Source of the DNA: Clostridiaceae bacterium
GTDB lineage: Bacteria; Bacillota; Clostridia; Clostridiales; Clostridiaceae
DNA: 12,668 bases
Direction of reading: 5' to 3'
Assembly: GCA_003510765.1 (NCBI GenBank)
Contig: DOKV01000150.1
Coordinates: 1 to 12,668, forward strand
In this document: piece after piece, positions 6,785 through 12,668 of the stretch
How positions within the stretch are numbered: position 1 is the first letter of the stretch
Layout: each line of letters begins with the position of its first letter
The notes under the pieces: generated by a model
Databases searched by the model: none
Told to the model about the DNA's origin: nothing
What the model saw: the letters and a program-made list of their open reading frames with translations, nothing else
Translations under genes and position numbers: made by a program

Positions 6785-9700
6785 CCGCTCCTTTCTTCAT
6801 CTTTTCCCATAACTCTTCAATGGTCAGTGCACGTAAGTGCCGATACTCATTGGCTCGAATCTTTCCATCGAACTGGCAAATACTCTTATAGGTACAATAG
6901 GTACATGGAATTTTTTCTTTATCTTTATAAGGAACGATGCTGATGTTCCCGTCATAGAGTTCTTTTAAAATGCGGCCCATACTCTCTAGAACATAGGCAC
7001 GAAGGGTATCAAACTCTTCTTCTGTGAGAATCATCTCTGCATTCTTATCCTTTCGATTGCCAAGACTCACCACTTCTTCTGCTTTAATTTTCGCTGGAAT
7101 CACCAAGGAATATTGCTCATCAATCCCTTCATCCATGGCACGGATCACCTTGGCGTCCTTTAATAAGAGTCCTTTGAGTCGAAGACTCTTTAACAGCTCT
7201 GTTTCAATCTCCTCATCACTCATACCCACAGATCCTTCAACCAAGGGATTATCCATTCTAAAGTACAAAACAGCCCCAGGTATTGCATCTCCAGATTCCA
7301 GTAAATGCCAATTTCGAATGAGTACATCTAAATACACCAAGAGCTGCATCTGAATACCATAGTACACATCTTTTAAAGACACATCTTTTTCTGAGGATTT
7401 GTAGTCGATGATTCGAATATAAGACTTTCCATCCATGTCCAAGACATCGATGCGATCAATTCTTCCTCGAAGAAGAGCATCTTCACCCGTTTCTGGAATC
7501 TCTATGGACAGAGGTGGAAGTTTTTCTCCATCTCTGCCAAATCCCAGTTCGTTGAACATGGGCACAAAACTTCCCTTGCCAATCTGAGAAGTGATGGTCA
7601 TCAACGAGCGATTTAAAATCTTCTTCACCTTTTCACCCATATGCTTGTATCGAGGGGAACTTTTGTAAATGGTATTGGTGGAGTCCATGGCATCATTGAC
7701 CAACTGATCCACCGCTTGGACAATATAGGATTTATCCACGGTGGACAGATCTCTCTCCATCCCCCTTAAATCCTCGGTAAACTGATCGATGACTTCGTGC
7801 ATGAGGGTACCCACATCTGGCGCCGTGATTTCATGCATCACCCGGTCCTTGGCCTTTAGTCCATACTGAATATAATAGGCAAAAGGACAAGACGTATACC
7901 GCTCTATTCTGGACACGCTTAAATAAAGCTGATCTCCATAGAGTGTTTTCACTGCGGACCTAGAAAGATTTTTGGATACATTGGTATAAGATAGCCCTTC
8001 TTTGGCTATGGCCAAACGCTCTTTGTAGGTGGGATCCTCTCTAAAATATCCATAGACTTCTCCCCATAACGGCTCCACAGGATCCCCTTGATAATTTCTT
8101 CTCATCTCTCCCACCAGGGCATTAAAGGCTGCTGCTTTTCCTTCCACCTGATCCATGGTGCCACTGGCTCGATCCAATGGGTTCACATAGGTTTTTTCCA
8201 CCAATTTGGGGAATAACTTCTTCAAACGCCCAATAACCAAAGAGGGTCTTTGGGCTTTCCCCTCTACATCTGCGCCCACATAAGATACTGCCAAGAAGCT
8301 CGCAGGTATAGTAAAGGCCGTATACACCAAAAACTGCTCATAAATGGAGCGTACTTTAGAATCCAAGAAAAGCTCAAAGCCGCGCTCTTTCAGCTTGGCA
8401 ATGTCCTTATCTGTGATCAGTCCTTCCTCTGTAATGGTTTTTGGAAAGATGCCATCATTAACACCCAGAATATAGAGACCCTTGGTGGAGTCGCTCTTCA
8501 CACGTGCCACATCCCCTAGAATCACTTGGTCAAGGGTTAACGGAATCAAGGCAATCTCATGGGTCACAAAGGCTTGGCTTAGCACTTCACCATAGACTTC
8601 TAAAGAGAGCTTCTCTTCACCTAATACGTCCACCAAGTCATCTAAAATGTCATGAATGCCCTTGACCACTTCCTCATGCTCTTTCAGAAGAGCCAAACTC
8701 TCTAGTCTTTGCACTTGGTCAAAGGCTCGCGTTAAAACACCATGCTCTTCCAAGTGCTCATATAAAAGTCTTGACATCTCCTCCCCGTGCTCCGCTGCTT
8801 TTAAAGCTGCTCTAAGAGGACCATAGACCTCTCGGATTTTCTCTCGAATCTCATTGACCTTATCCAGGTGCTCACCCTTTCTCGCTTCCGTTACCCTATT
8901 GGGATAGGGGTATGTCCACGGCTTTTCGTAAGACCCTCCCTTGATACCATTGGCCAAAATATAATTTTCTAATAGATCCACTTCTTCTCTCGTCACATGG
9001 GAAAGATTAGTTTTCAGCAGCCTAAAGAGGGCTTCATAGGTGAACCCTTCCTTGGCTAGATCCAAAAGAGCCAACATATACTGGGAAAGTGGATGTCCAT
9101 CTATTTCCCGTCTTTTATCAAGAAAAACCGGAATGTCATGTTCTCTAAACACCGCCAAGACAATCCGCTCATAAGCATCAATGTTTCTACAGAGAATGGC
9201 CACATCTCTATAGCGGAGCGTTTTGTCTTCTCGTACTCTTTTTCGAATATCCAAAGCAACTTTTTCCACTTCGTCATAGGTGTTTTGTGCCTTATAGAGG
9301 GTTATTTTTCGAGGGACTTCTTCAAAAACTTCATTGGGATAGTGAAAATATTCTCGTTCTAAATGGGCTAACTCAGGATTTTCTTGGAATCTTAAGGGCA
9401 CAGAATCTGTAAGAATCTGTGGCTTTTCAATGGATACCCCAGCACGCTCAGCCAATTGAAATATATGGCTCTCTGTATCTTTGGTGATTTGAAAGACGTC
9501 GCCCTGGGTACTTTCCTTATCCAAGGTTAGGGTCATGACCACCCGGTGCGCCCTTTCCATAAGACTTTCGATGAACTGTAACTGAAGCATGGAGAAATCA
9601 TTGAACTCATCAATGAAAATCTCACTATTTCTTATAAACGCAGATTTGCCCAAACGCTCCTTGGCAAAGGTCATCTCATCTACAGCATCCACGTGGGTCT

Positions 9701-10211
9701 TATGGATTTCCTCATCATAGGCTTTATAAAAAAGTATGATGTCTCCAAATTTTTGATTCAGTTCAGGATCATTGGCTTCTTCGATGGTTTTAGCCAACTC
9801 CTCCACATCTAAATCATATCTTTTCATCTCTTCCACCAGACTTTTGGCCAAATCGATGAACCCTGGCTTTTTGGCAACGCCTTTAAATAGAGCCATCTCT
9901 CCCTGCACTTCACCCAGCACCTTGGTCATGAGCATGCTCTTTCCAAGATCTGAAATGAGGTTATGGGTTGCCCCACCCACCGTTTGAAGGATGGTCCTGA
10001 TCATGGTGGAAAAACTGAGCACAGTGACTTTGAACACACTTTTTTGCCCCAGTTCCCTTAATACTTTTTGCTCTGAACGAAAAGTATATTGATCTGGCAC
10101 CAGAATGATGAAGTTTCTCTCTGGCACCTCTTCCATCCGTTTTTTCAGTTCCTCATAGACAGCTCGAGTTTTACCGCTGCCTCCTCGACCATAAATCATT
10201 TTTAAGCTCAT
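6771..10211 (-). CDS. addB: AddAB recombination helicase-nuclease, subunit AddB (Fe-S nuclease)
   Basis: 1146 residues from ATG 10211 (MSLKMIYGRGGSGKT). This start is preferred over the in-frame ATG at 10238 because the ribosome binding site GAGGGGAG lies between the two, and because the family begins right before its Walker A. Seen: Walker A GRGGSGKT at 8-15 (K14, T15); a long helicase-like region without the full set of motor motifs, as usual for AddB; and the C-terminal nuclease with GRIDRID and IDYKSS (D936, K938) followed by QMQLLVYLD. Four cysteines that hold the known 4Fe-4S staple are present: C775 in TSCPFAYY, and C1103, C1106, C1112 in CTYCTYKSIC. With AddA it forms the end-processing complex; AddB contributes the second nuclease and the Chi-recognition site. 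It is the first gene of the addBA operon and is divergent from the tRNA gene. No damage or frameshift is seen. Confidence 0.96.
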   Translation of the reverse strand: MSLKMIYGRGGSGKTRAVYEELKKRMEEVPERNFIILVPDQYTFRSEQKVLRELGQKSVFKVTVLSFSTMIRTILQTVGGATHNLISDLGKSMLMTKVLGEVQGEMALFKGVAKKPGFIDLAKSLVEEMKRYDLDVEELAKTIEEANDPELNQKFGDIILFYKAYDEEIHKTHVDAVDEMTFAKERLGKSAFIRNSEIFIDEFNDFSMLQLQFIESLMERAHRVVMTLTLDKESTQGDVFQITKDTESHIFQLAERAGVSIEKPQILTDSVPLRFQENPELAHLEREYFHYPNEVFEEVPRKITLYKAQNTYDEVEKVALDIRKRVREDKTLRYRDVAILCRNIDAYERIVLAVFREHDIPVFLDKRREIDGHPLSQYMLALLDLAKEGFTYEALFRLLKTNLSHVTREEVDLLENYILANGIKGGSYEKPWTYPYPNRVTEARKGEHLDKVNEIREKIREVYGPLRAALKAAEHGEEMSRLLYEHLEEHGVLTRAFDQVQRLESLALLKEHEEVVKGIHDILDDLVDVLGEEKLSLEVYGEVLSQAFVTHEIALIPLTLDQVILGDVARVKSDSTKGLYILGVNDGIFPKTITEEGLITDKDIAKLKERGFELFLDSKVRSIYEQFLVYTAFTIPASFLAVSYVGADVEGKAQRPSLVIGRLKKLFPKLVEKTYVNPLDRASGTMDQVEGKAAAFNALVGEMRRNYQGDPVEPLWGEVYGYFREDPTYKERLAIAKEGLSYTNVSKNLSRSAVKTLYGDQLYLSVSRIERYTSCPFAYYIQYGLKAKDRVMHEITAPDVGTLMHEVIDQFTEDLRGMERDLSTVDKSYIVQAVDQLVNDAMDSTNTIYKSSPRYKHMGEKVKKILNRSLMTITSQIGKGSFVPMFNELGFGRDGEKLPPLSIEIPETGEDALLRGRIDRIDVLDMDGKSYIRIIDYKSSEKDVSLKDVYYGIQMQLLVYLDVLIRNWHLLESGDAIPGAVLYFRMDNPLVEGSVGMSDEEIETELLKSLRLKGLLLKDAKVIRAMDEGIDEQYSLVIPAKIKAEEVVSLGNRKDKNAEMILTEEEFDTLRAYVLESMGRILKELYDGNISIVPYKDKEKIPCTYCTYKSICQFDGKIRANEYRHLRALTIEELWEKMKKGAGEIE

Positions 10212-10222
10212 GAATCCTCGTA

Positions 10223-10258
10223 CTCCCCTCTTTTTCATCTATATTGTACTTTATTATA
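10223..10258 (-). promoter_or_regulatory. addB leader: -10 element and ribosome binding site
   Basis: On the minus strand a perfect TATAAT (plus-strand 10253-10258) precedes GAGGGGAG (10223-10230), which is 11 bases from the ATG at 10211; a second purine patch GAGG lies 4 bases from it. No convincing -35 is present at 16-18 bases, so promoter strength is unclear. Confidence 0.45.
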
Positions 10259-10289
10259 CTATAAGCACTATCCAAGAATACGGACACCA

Positions 10290-10309
10290 CTATATTATTC
10301 TGAATATAG
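10290..10309. repeat. Short inverted repeat in the addB/tRNA divergent region
   Basis: CTATATT (10290-10296) and AATATAG (10303-10309) are exact reverse complements around six bases. It lies about 30 bases upstream of the addB -10 element, where a regulator could bind. No T run follows in either direction, so a terminator is unlikely. It may be chance in an AT-rich spacer. Confidence 0.4.
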
Positions 10310-10387
10310 CATCTTTAAGCACCTATATTTAGGGCGGGTCTGTACTTTGGTCATGAACTCCCTTGGGTATCCCCCTGCGGAATTTTA

Positions 10388-10416
10388 TTGACAGTGGTTC
10401 TAGAGGTTGGTATAAT
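10388..10416 (+). promoter_or_regulatory. Consensus promoter of the tRNA-Ser gene
   Basis: TTGACA (10388-10393), a 17-base spacer and TATAAT (10411-10416): a full match to the vegetative sigma-factor consensus at ideal spacing. The start point would be near 10423, about 30 bases before the mature tRNA. This is the strongest promoter in the window, as expected for a stable RNA. Confidence 0.93.
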
Positions 10417-10454
10417 GTGATTTGTGGTAATTAAATAAAAGATTACTTCGGCAT

Positions 10455-10545
10455 GGAGAACTACTCAAGTGGCCGAAGAGGCGCCCCTGCTAAGGGCGTA
10501 GGTCGGGTAACCGGCGCGAGGGTTCAAATCCCTCGTTCTCCGCCA
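10455..10545 (+). tRNA. tRNA-Ser (anticodon GCU)
   Basis: A complete class II tRNA of 91 bases including an encoded CCA (10543-10545). Acceptor stem GGAGAAC (10455-10461) pairs with GTTCTCC (10535-10541), discriminator G10542. The anticodon stem CGCCC/GGGCG (10482-10486, 10494-10498) encloses loop CTGCTAA with anticodon GCT at 10489-10491, which reads AGC and AGU serine codons. A long variable arm (about 10499-10517) with its own stem is the serine hallmark. The T arm is GAGGG-TTCAAAT-CCCTC (10518-10534). It is transcribed alone, with its own promoter and terminator. Confidence 0.97.
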
Positions 10546-10548
10546 AAG

Positions 10549-10577
10549 AAAACCATCTCGTTGGAGATGGTTTTTTT
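10549..10577 (+). terminator. Rho-independent terminator of the tRNA-Ser gene
   Basis: AAAACCATCTC (10549-10559) pairs perfectly with GAGATGGTTTT (10564-10574) around the loop GTTG, with the T run extending to 10577. It starts a few bases after the tRNA CCA end. Confidence 0.94.
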
Positions 10578-10601
10578 CTATCTAAAAAGCTGAAAACCCG
10601 A

Positions 10602-10607
10602 TATAAT
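10602..10607 (+). promoter_or_regulatory. Possible -10 element of the membrane protein gene
   Basis: A perfect TATAAT 42 bases before the ATG at 10650, just after the tRNA terminator. No clear -35 is seen. ATAC-TCAA-GTAT follows directly (10608-10619 region) and could form a small dyad at the start point. The likely ribosome binding site is GGAAAGGATGAAGG shortly before the ATG. Confidence 0.45.
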
Positions 10608-10649
10608 ATACTCAAGTATCGTATTATTTGTGGAAAGGATGAAGGCATT

Positions 10650-11210
10650 ATGCATGAAAAGTTTCAAGACCATCATTGGGAAATTCGTGTCCCAATTTTT
10701 AAAGATTCCCTGATCCTAAAACAGCTCTCCATTGCCATTGGTATTCCCTTTGGTCTCATCATGTTGGTACTGGCTTTCACGGCAAACAATGCTCGAGATG
10801 CCTTCTACGGAATCTTTTCCATTATGCTGCTTCTCTTTCTTACATGGCTCTTTGTCATGATCTTTTATAAAGGCAGCTACGATGTGGAATGTTTTGTGAC
10901 CAAAGATGGTGTTCGGGTGAAATATCAAGAAAAACAGGCCAAAAAGAACAAGATCGTCAATGGACTGACCTTTTTCCTAGGACTTTTTTCTAGGAATTAC
11001 AGCGCCGCAGGAGCTGGTGCATTAGCCAATGCACGGCAGGATGTTTTTATCCGATGGAAAAACATTCGGAAAGTGACCTATACGCCTAAGCAAAGGCGCA
11101 TTTATCTAAAAGCAGGATTTCAAGAAAACATCGCCCTTTACTGCTTAGAAGAAAATTACCAAGATATCCAAATGATTGTAGCGGCGCGCACAAAAGGTGC
11201 AAAATCTTAA
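10650..11210 (+). CDS. Two-TM membrane protein with a possible PH-like cytoplasmic domain, function unknown
   Basis: 186 residues; I do not recognise a named family. ATG at 10650 is preceded by purine-rich GGAAAGGATGAAGG. Seen: a polar N-terminus with HHWEIRVPIF, two hydrophobic helices at about 26-45 and 51-73 separated by the short charged turn NNARD, then a soluble region. The soluble part begins YDVECFVTKDGVRVKY, has an insertion rich in G, A and N (105-130), then FIRWKNIRKV (133-142), a basic QRRIYLKAG stretch and ALYCLEENYQDIQMI near the end. This alternation of strands with a final helix resembles bacterial PH-like membrane proteins, but that is an inference from pattern. There is no signal peptide cleavage motif and no catalytic motif. 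It is flanked by terminators on both sides, so it forms a single-gene unit. Confidence 0.8.
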   Translation: MHEKFQDHHWEIRVPIFKDSLILKQLSIAIGIPFGLIMLVLAFTANNARDAFYGIFSIMLLLFLTWLFVMIFYKGSYDVECFVTKDGVRVKYQEKQAKKNKIVNGLTFFLGLFSRNYSAAGAGALANARQDVFIRWKNIRKVTYTPKQRRIYLKAGFQENIALYCLEENYQDIQMIVAARTKGAKS

Positions 11211-11220
11211 CCAATAAAGT

Positions 11221-11275
11221 AAGCCCATGGTTTCTACGAAGGATTCTTCCTTCATTGGCCATGGGCTTTTTTTTT
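11221..11275 (+). terminator. Strong terminator between convergent membrane protein and kinase genes
   Basis: AAGCCCATGG (11221-11230) pairs with CCATGGGCTT (11259-11268), followed by nine T (11267-11275). The 28-base interior holds a second stem GAAGGA/TCCTTC (11238-11243, 11248-11253). The T run serves the plus-strand gene; the minus strand past the stem is less T-rich, so action on the kinase gene is uncertain. Confidence 0.9.
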
Positions 11276-11281
11276 CATGCT

Positions 11282-12199
11282 TTACTGCTTTGCCAAAAAG
11301 GCATCAATTTCTTCTTTTGTAGGTAGCGATGGTTGTGCACCAAGTTTTGTACACGTAAGCGCTCCGGCTGCATTGGCCACCTTGGCTGCTTCACGAAGGT
11401 CCTTAGTTTCCACAAAGGCTTTGGCTAAAACACCTGTAAACGCATCTCCTGCTGCTGTGGGGTCCACTGCTTGAACTTTAAAGGGTGGTACCATTTCATC
11501 ATAGCCTTCTCCATAGAGATAGGAACCCTTCTCGCCCATCTTGAGCACGACATATTTCGCCCCATTTCTCTCTTGAAGCTTCTTCGCCGCTTCTTTGGCA
11601 CTCTCATGATCCTTGGGATAAATCCCCACCAAAGCTTCTGTTTCTGTTTCATTAGGAGATAAAATGGTCACAGGTGGCAAAGATTCCAAATCATATTTCT
11701 GTGCAGGACCAGCATCTAACACAGTGATGATGCCCTTTTCATTGGCCAATTCAATGGCTCTTTTATTGGTCTCAAAGGGGATTTCAAATTGAAGAAGTAC
11801 TGCATCAAAAGAATCTTTAAATGCTTCTTCCAATTGATCTGGTGGTGTTTTCATGTTGGCCCCTGGGAAGATGATGAGCCTATTTTGTCCACTGTCTTCC
11901 AATGTAATAGCTACAAAACCAGTATTTTCTCCTTCTTTTTCAATGACCAGATCTGTTTTGATGCCCGCTTCTTTCCACTTGTTTAACAGGTACTCTCCAT
12001 TGGCATCTTTACCCACGGTGGCATAAGCTGAAACTTCTGCACCTGCTCGTCTTGCTGCCACAGCTGCATTGCTTCCTTTTCCACCAGGTGCGTTGCTATA
12101 ATCGTGACCAAGTACGCTCTCACTGGGTTTTGGTGCCCGTTCACACCTGAGAATCAAATCCATCATTACGCTTCCGACCAATAGTATACGTGCTGCCAT
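11282..12199 (-). CDS. rbsK: Ribokinase-like PfkB-family carbohydrate kinase
   Basis: 305 residues, the usual ribokinase length. The ATG at 12199 is chosen for the perfect AGGAGG seven bases upstream; an upstream in-frame ATG at 12238 lies inside the operator-like palindrome and has no such site. Seen: the N-terminal strand ILLVGSVMMDL with D14; PfkB signature 1 APGGKGSNAAVAARRAG (G39, G40, K41, G42, N44); LLQFEIP in the middle; LSPNETE; and signature 2 DPTAAGDAFTG with D246 and the catalytic base D252 preceded by the anion-hole AAG. The enzyme should transfer phosphate from ATP to the 5-hydroxyl of ribose in the cytoplasm, feeding the pentose phosphate pathway. No ribose transporter, RbsD or regulator is adjacent in the window, so another sugar or nucleoside substrate in the PfkB family cannot be excluded. 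The gene appears monocistronic or first in a unit ending at 11282. Confidence 0.88.
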   Translation of the reverse strand: MAARILLVGSVMMDLILRCERAPKPSESVLGHDYSNAPGGKGSNAAVAARRAGAEVSAYATVGKDANGEYLLNKWKEAGIKTDLVIEKEGENTGFVAITLEDSGQNRLIIFPGANMKTPPDQLEEAFKDSFDAVLLQFEIPFETNKRAIELANEKGIITVLDAGPAQKYDLESLPPVTILSPNETETEALVGIYPKDHESAKEAAKKLQERNGAKYVVLKMGEKGSYLYGEGYDEMVPPFKVQAVDPTAAGDAFTGVLAKAFVETKDLREAAKVANAAGALTCTKLGAQPSLPTKEEIDAFLAKQ

Positions 12200-12226
12200 G
12201 TTTATTCCTCCTAGAAGTATATTTAG

Positions 12227-12244
12227 GGTTGCATTCATACAACC
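12227..12244. promoter_or_regulatory. Operator-like palindrome in the kinase leader
   Basis: GGTTGCATTCATACAACC is an 18-bp near-perfect palindrome: GGTTG/CAACC arms, one mismatched pair, then AT/AT around the centre. It lies between the proposed start point and the ribosome binding site of the kinase gene, a position suited to a LacI-type or similar sugar-responsive repressor. The regulator is not in the window. Confidence 0.5.
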
Positions 12245-12256
12245 TACTCTGCATTC

Positions 12257-12285
12257 ACAGTAGCATGGTGAGAAATTTCTGTCAA
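12257..12285 (-). promoter_or_regulatory. Probable promoter of the ribokinase-like gene
   Basis: On the minus strand a perfect -35 TTGACA (plus-strand 12280-12285), a 17-base spacer and TACTGT (12257-12262) as a weak -10. Transcription would start near 12250 and give a leader of about 50 bases that contains the palindrome at 12227-12244. A weak -10 next to an ideal -35 would fit a regulated promoter. Confidence 0.55.
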
Positions 12286-12340
12286 TTTACAAAGACTCCT
12301 GATGAAGATGCTCTAACCCTGCTAGAATGCTTGAAAAATG

Positions 12341-12370
12341 AGTAGCTTCTTTAAAAAAGAAGCTACTTTT
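12341..12370. terminator. Orphan terminator-like hairpin in a divergent intergenic region
   Basis: AGTAGCTTCTTT (12341-12352) and AAAGAAGCTACT (12356-12367) are exact reverse complements over 12 bases around AAA. T residues follow on the plus strand (12367-12370) and a CATTTTT stretch on the minus strand. No annotated gene in the window ends here, because the kinase and the T-box transcript point away from each other. Confidence 0.6.
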
Positions 12371-12542
12371 ACGTCTTTGTTCTTGAAGTTTTCACAGAAA
12401 CTTTACGCCTTTACGTGATCCCTGGCGGTTCTTCACTTTTTGAAAAATTACCAACCTGTCAAAAAAAGCCCTGAAAAACCATGTGCAAACCCTTTTTGTA
12501 AACCTCTCCAAGTTCAAAATTCTCAATATTTATAAAAAATCC
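12371..12542. other. Non-coding spacer upstream of the T-box promoter
   Basis: About 170 bases with no coding frame of note. A short dyad AAGTTT/AAACTT (around 12388-12405) and repeats of the hexamer TTTACG are visible but too short to interpret. No further promoter with both elements is convincing. Confidence 0.5.
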
Positions 12543-12571
12543 TTGCACTCTTTCTCCGGGCGTTATAAGAT
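12543..12571 (+). promoter_or_regulatory. Promoter of the T-box-controlled transcript
   Basis: TTGCAC (12543-12548), a 17-base spacer and TAAGAT (12566-12571), each close to consensus. The start point would be near 12578, a suitable distance ahead of the T-box stem I sequence. Confidence 0.6.
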
Positions 12572-12577
12572 GGCAAC

Positions 12578-12668
12578 AATAATTTAACTGCGTTGAAAAG
12601 AAATAGTATCTTATGCAAAGCTTACAGAGAGTTTTTGGTTGGTGTGAAAAAACAGTAATGCATTTGGG
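12578..12668 (+). promoter_or_regulatory. T-box riboswitch leader, 5' part of stem I, cut by the window end
   Basis: The T-box stem I signature is present in order: ACAGAGAG (12624-12631, the GA-rich kink-turn element), then GTTTTT and GGTTGGTGTGA (12637-12647) followed by AAAAAAC (to 12653), which closes a stem with GTTTTT. This order (AGAGAG, stem, GGnnGGTGnGA, complementary stem) is characteristic of T-box leaders in Gram-positive bacteria. The leader binds an uncharged tRNA to allow read-through into a downstream gene, usually an aminoacyl-tRNA synthetase or an amino-acid biosynthesis or transport gene. The specifier codon, antiterminator and terminator lie beyond the window, so the amino acid cannot be named. 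The start at 12578 is estimated from the promoter. Confidence 0.82.

Noticed and set aside
3338-9987. Many plus-strand open frames of 70 to 109 residues opposite addA and addB.
   Set aside because: They are antisense shadows of long, intact coding regions and have no ribosome binding sites or recognisable domains.
10212-10238. A nine-residue N-terminal extension of AddB from ATG 10238.
   Set aside because: The only good ribosome binding site lies inside this segment, ahead of ATG 10211.
10974-10996. Inverted repeat TTCCTAG/CTAGGAA with six T in the loop.
   Set aside because: It lies inside the membrane protein gene, the T run is in the loop rather than after the stem, and the coding frame continues normally; probably chance.
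12200-12238. A 13-residue N-terminal extension of the kinase from ATG 12238.
   Set aside because: It has no ribosome binding site, overlaps the palindrome, and the family starts just before ILLVGSVMMDL at the ATG with a perfect AGGAGG.
12434-12462. A minus-strand TTGACA at 12457-12462 as promoter for a small RNA ending at the orphan hairpin.
   Set aside because: No acceptable -10 at 16-18 bases; the sequence there is AAAGTG.
1-12668. Mobile elements, attachment sites and CRISPR arrays, including integration at the tRNA-Ser gene.
   Set aside because: No transposase or integrase frame, no spaced direct repeats, and no repeated tRNA 3' end was seen in the window.

Overview
The window looks like chromosomal DNA from a low-to-moderate GC Gram-positive anaerobe of the Clostridia type. 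Pointers are the strong AGGAGG-like ribosome binding sites, the use of the AddAB recombination nuclease, TTGACA/TATAAT promoters, hairpin-plus-T-run terminators and a T-box leader at the right edge. I cannot fix the genus. I see no insertion sequence, prophage gene or CRISPR array.

Left part, plus strand: the C-terminal end of an AEC-type membrane transporter (1-375) closes with a strong terminator. A new promoter then reads a two-gene operon (494-2574) coding for a radical SAM protein and its usual small partner, a pair predicted to act in DNA modification or repair but, to my knowledge, without an assigned reaction. The radical SAM protein also carries a helix-hairpin-helix and a canonical sliding-clamp-binding pentapeptide (QLSLF).

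Middle, minus strand: addB (start 10211) and addA overlap and encode the two subunits of the AddAB helicase-nuclease, which processes double-strand breaks for RecA loading. Just downstream of addA lies a 53-residue ribbon-helix-helix protein (2899-3060). It meets the radical SAM operon head-to-head across a 281-base AT-rich gap and an 18-bp perfect hairpin. Two DNA-repair units therefore converge here.

Right part: a stand-alone tRNA-Ser(GCU) gene with its own consensus promoter and terminator, divergent from addB. Next is a two-TM membrane protein of unknown function (10650-11210). A ribokinase-like sugar kinase follows on the minus strand (11282-12199), with an operator-like palindrome in its leader. 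Beyond it a divergent intergenic region holds an orphan hairpin, and a plus-strand promoter begins a T-box leader cut by the window end. The regulated gene, probably for amino-acid or aminoacyl-tRNA supply, lies outside.

The best candidate for an under-described system is the radical SAM/TIGR03915-type pair. The rest is mostly ordinary housekeeping DNA.
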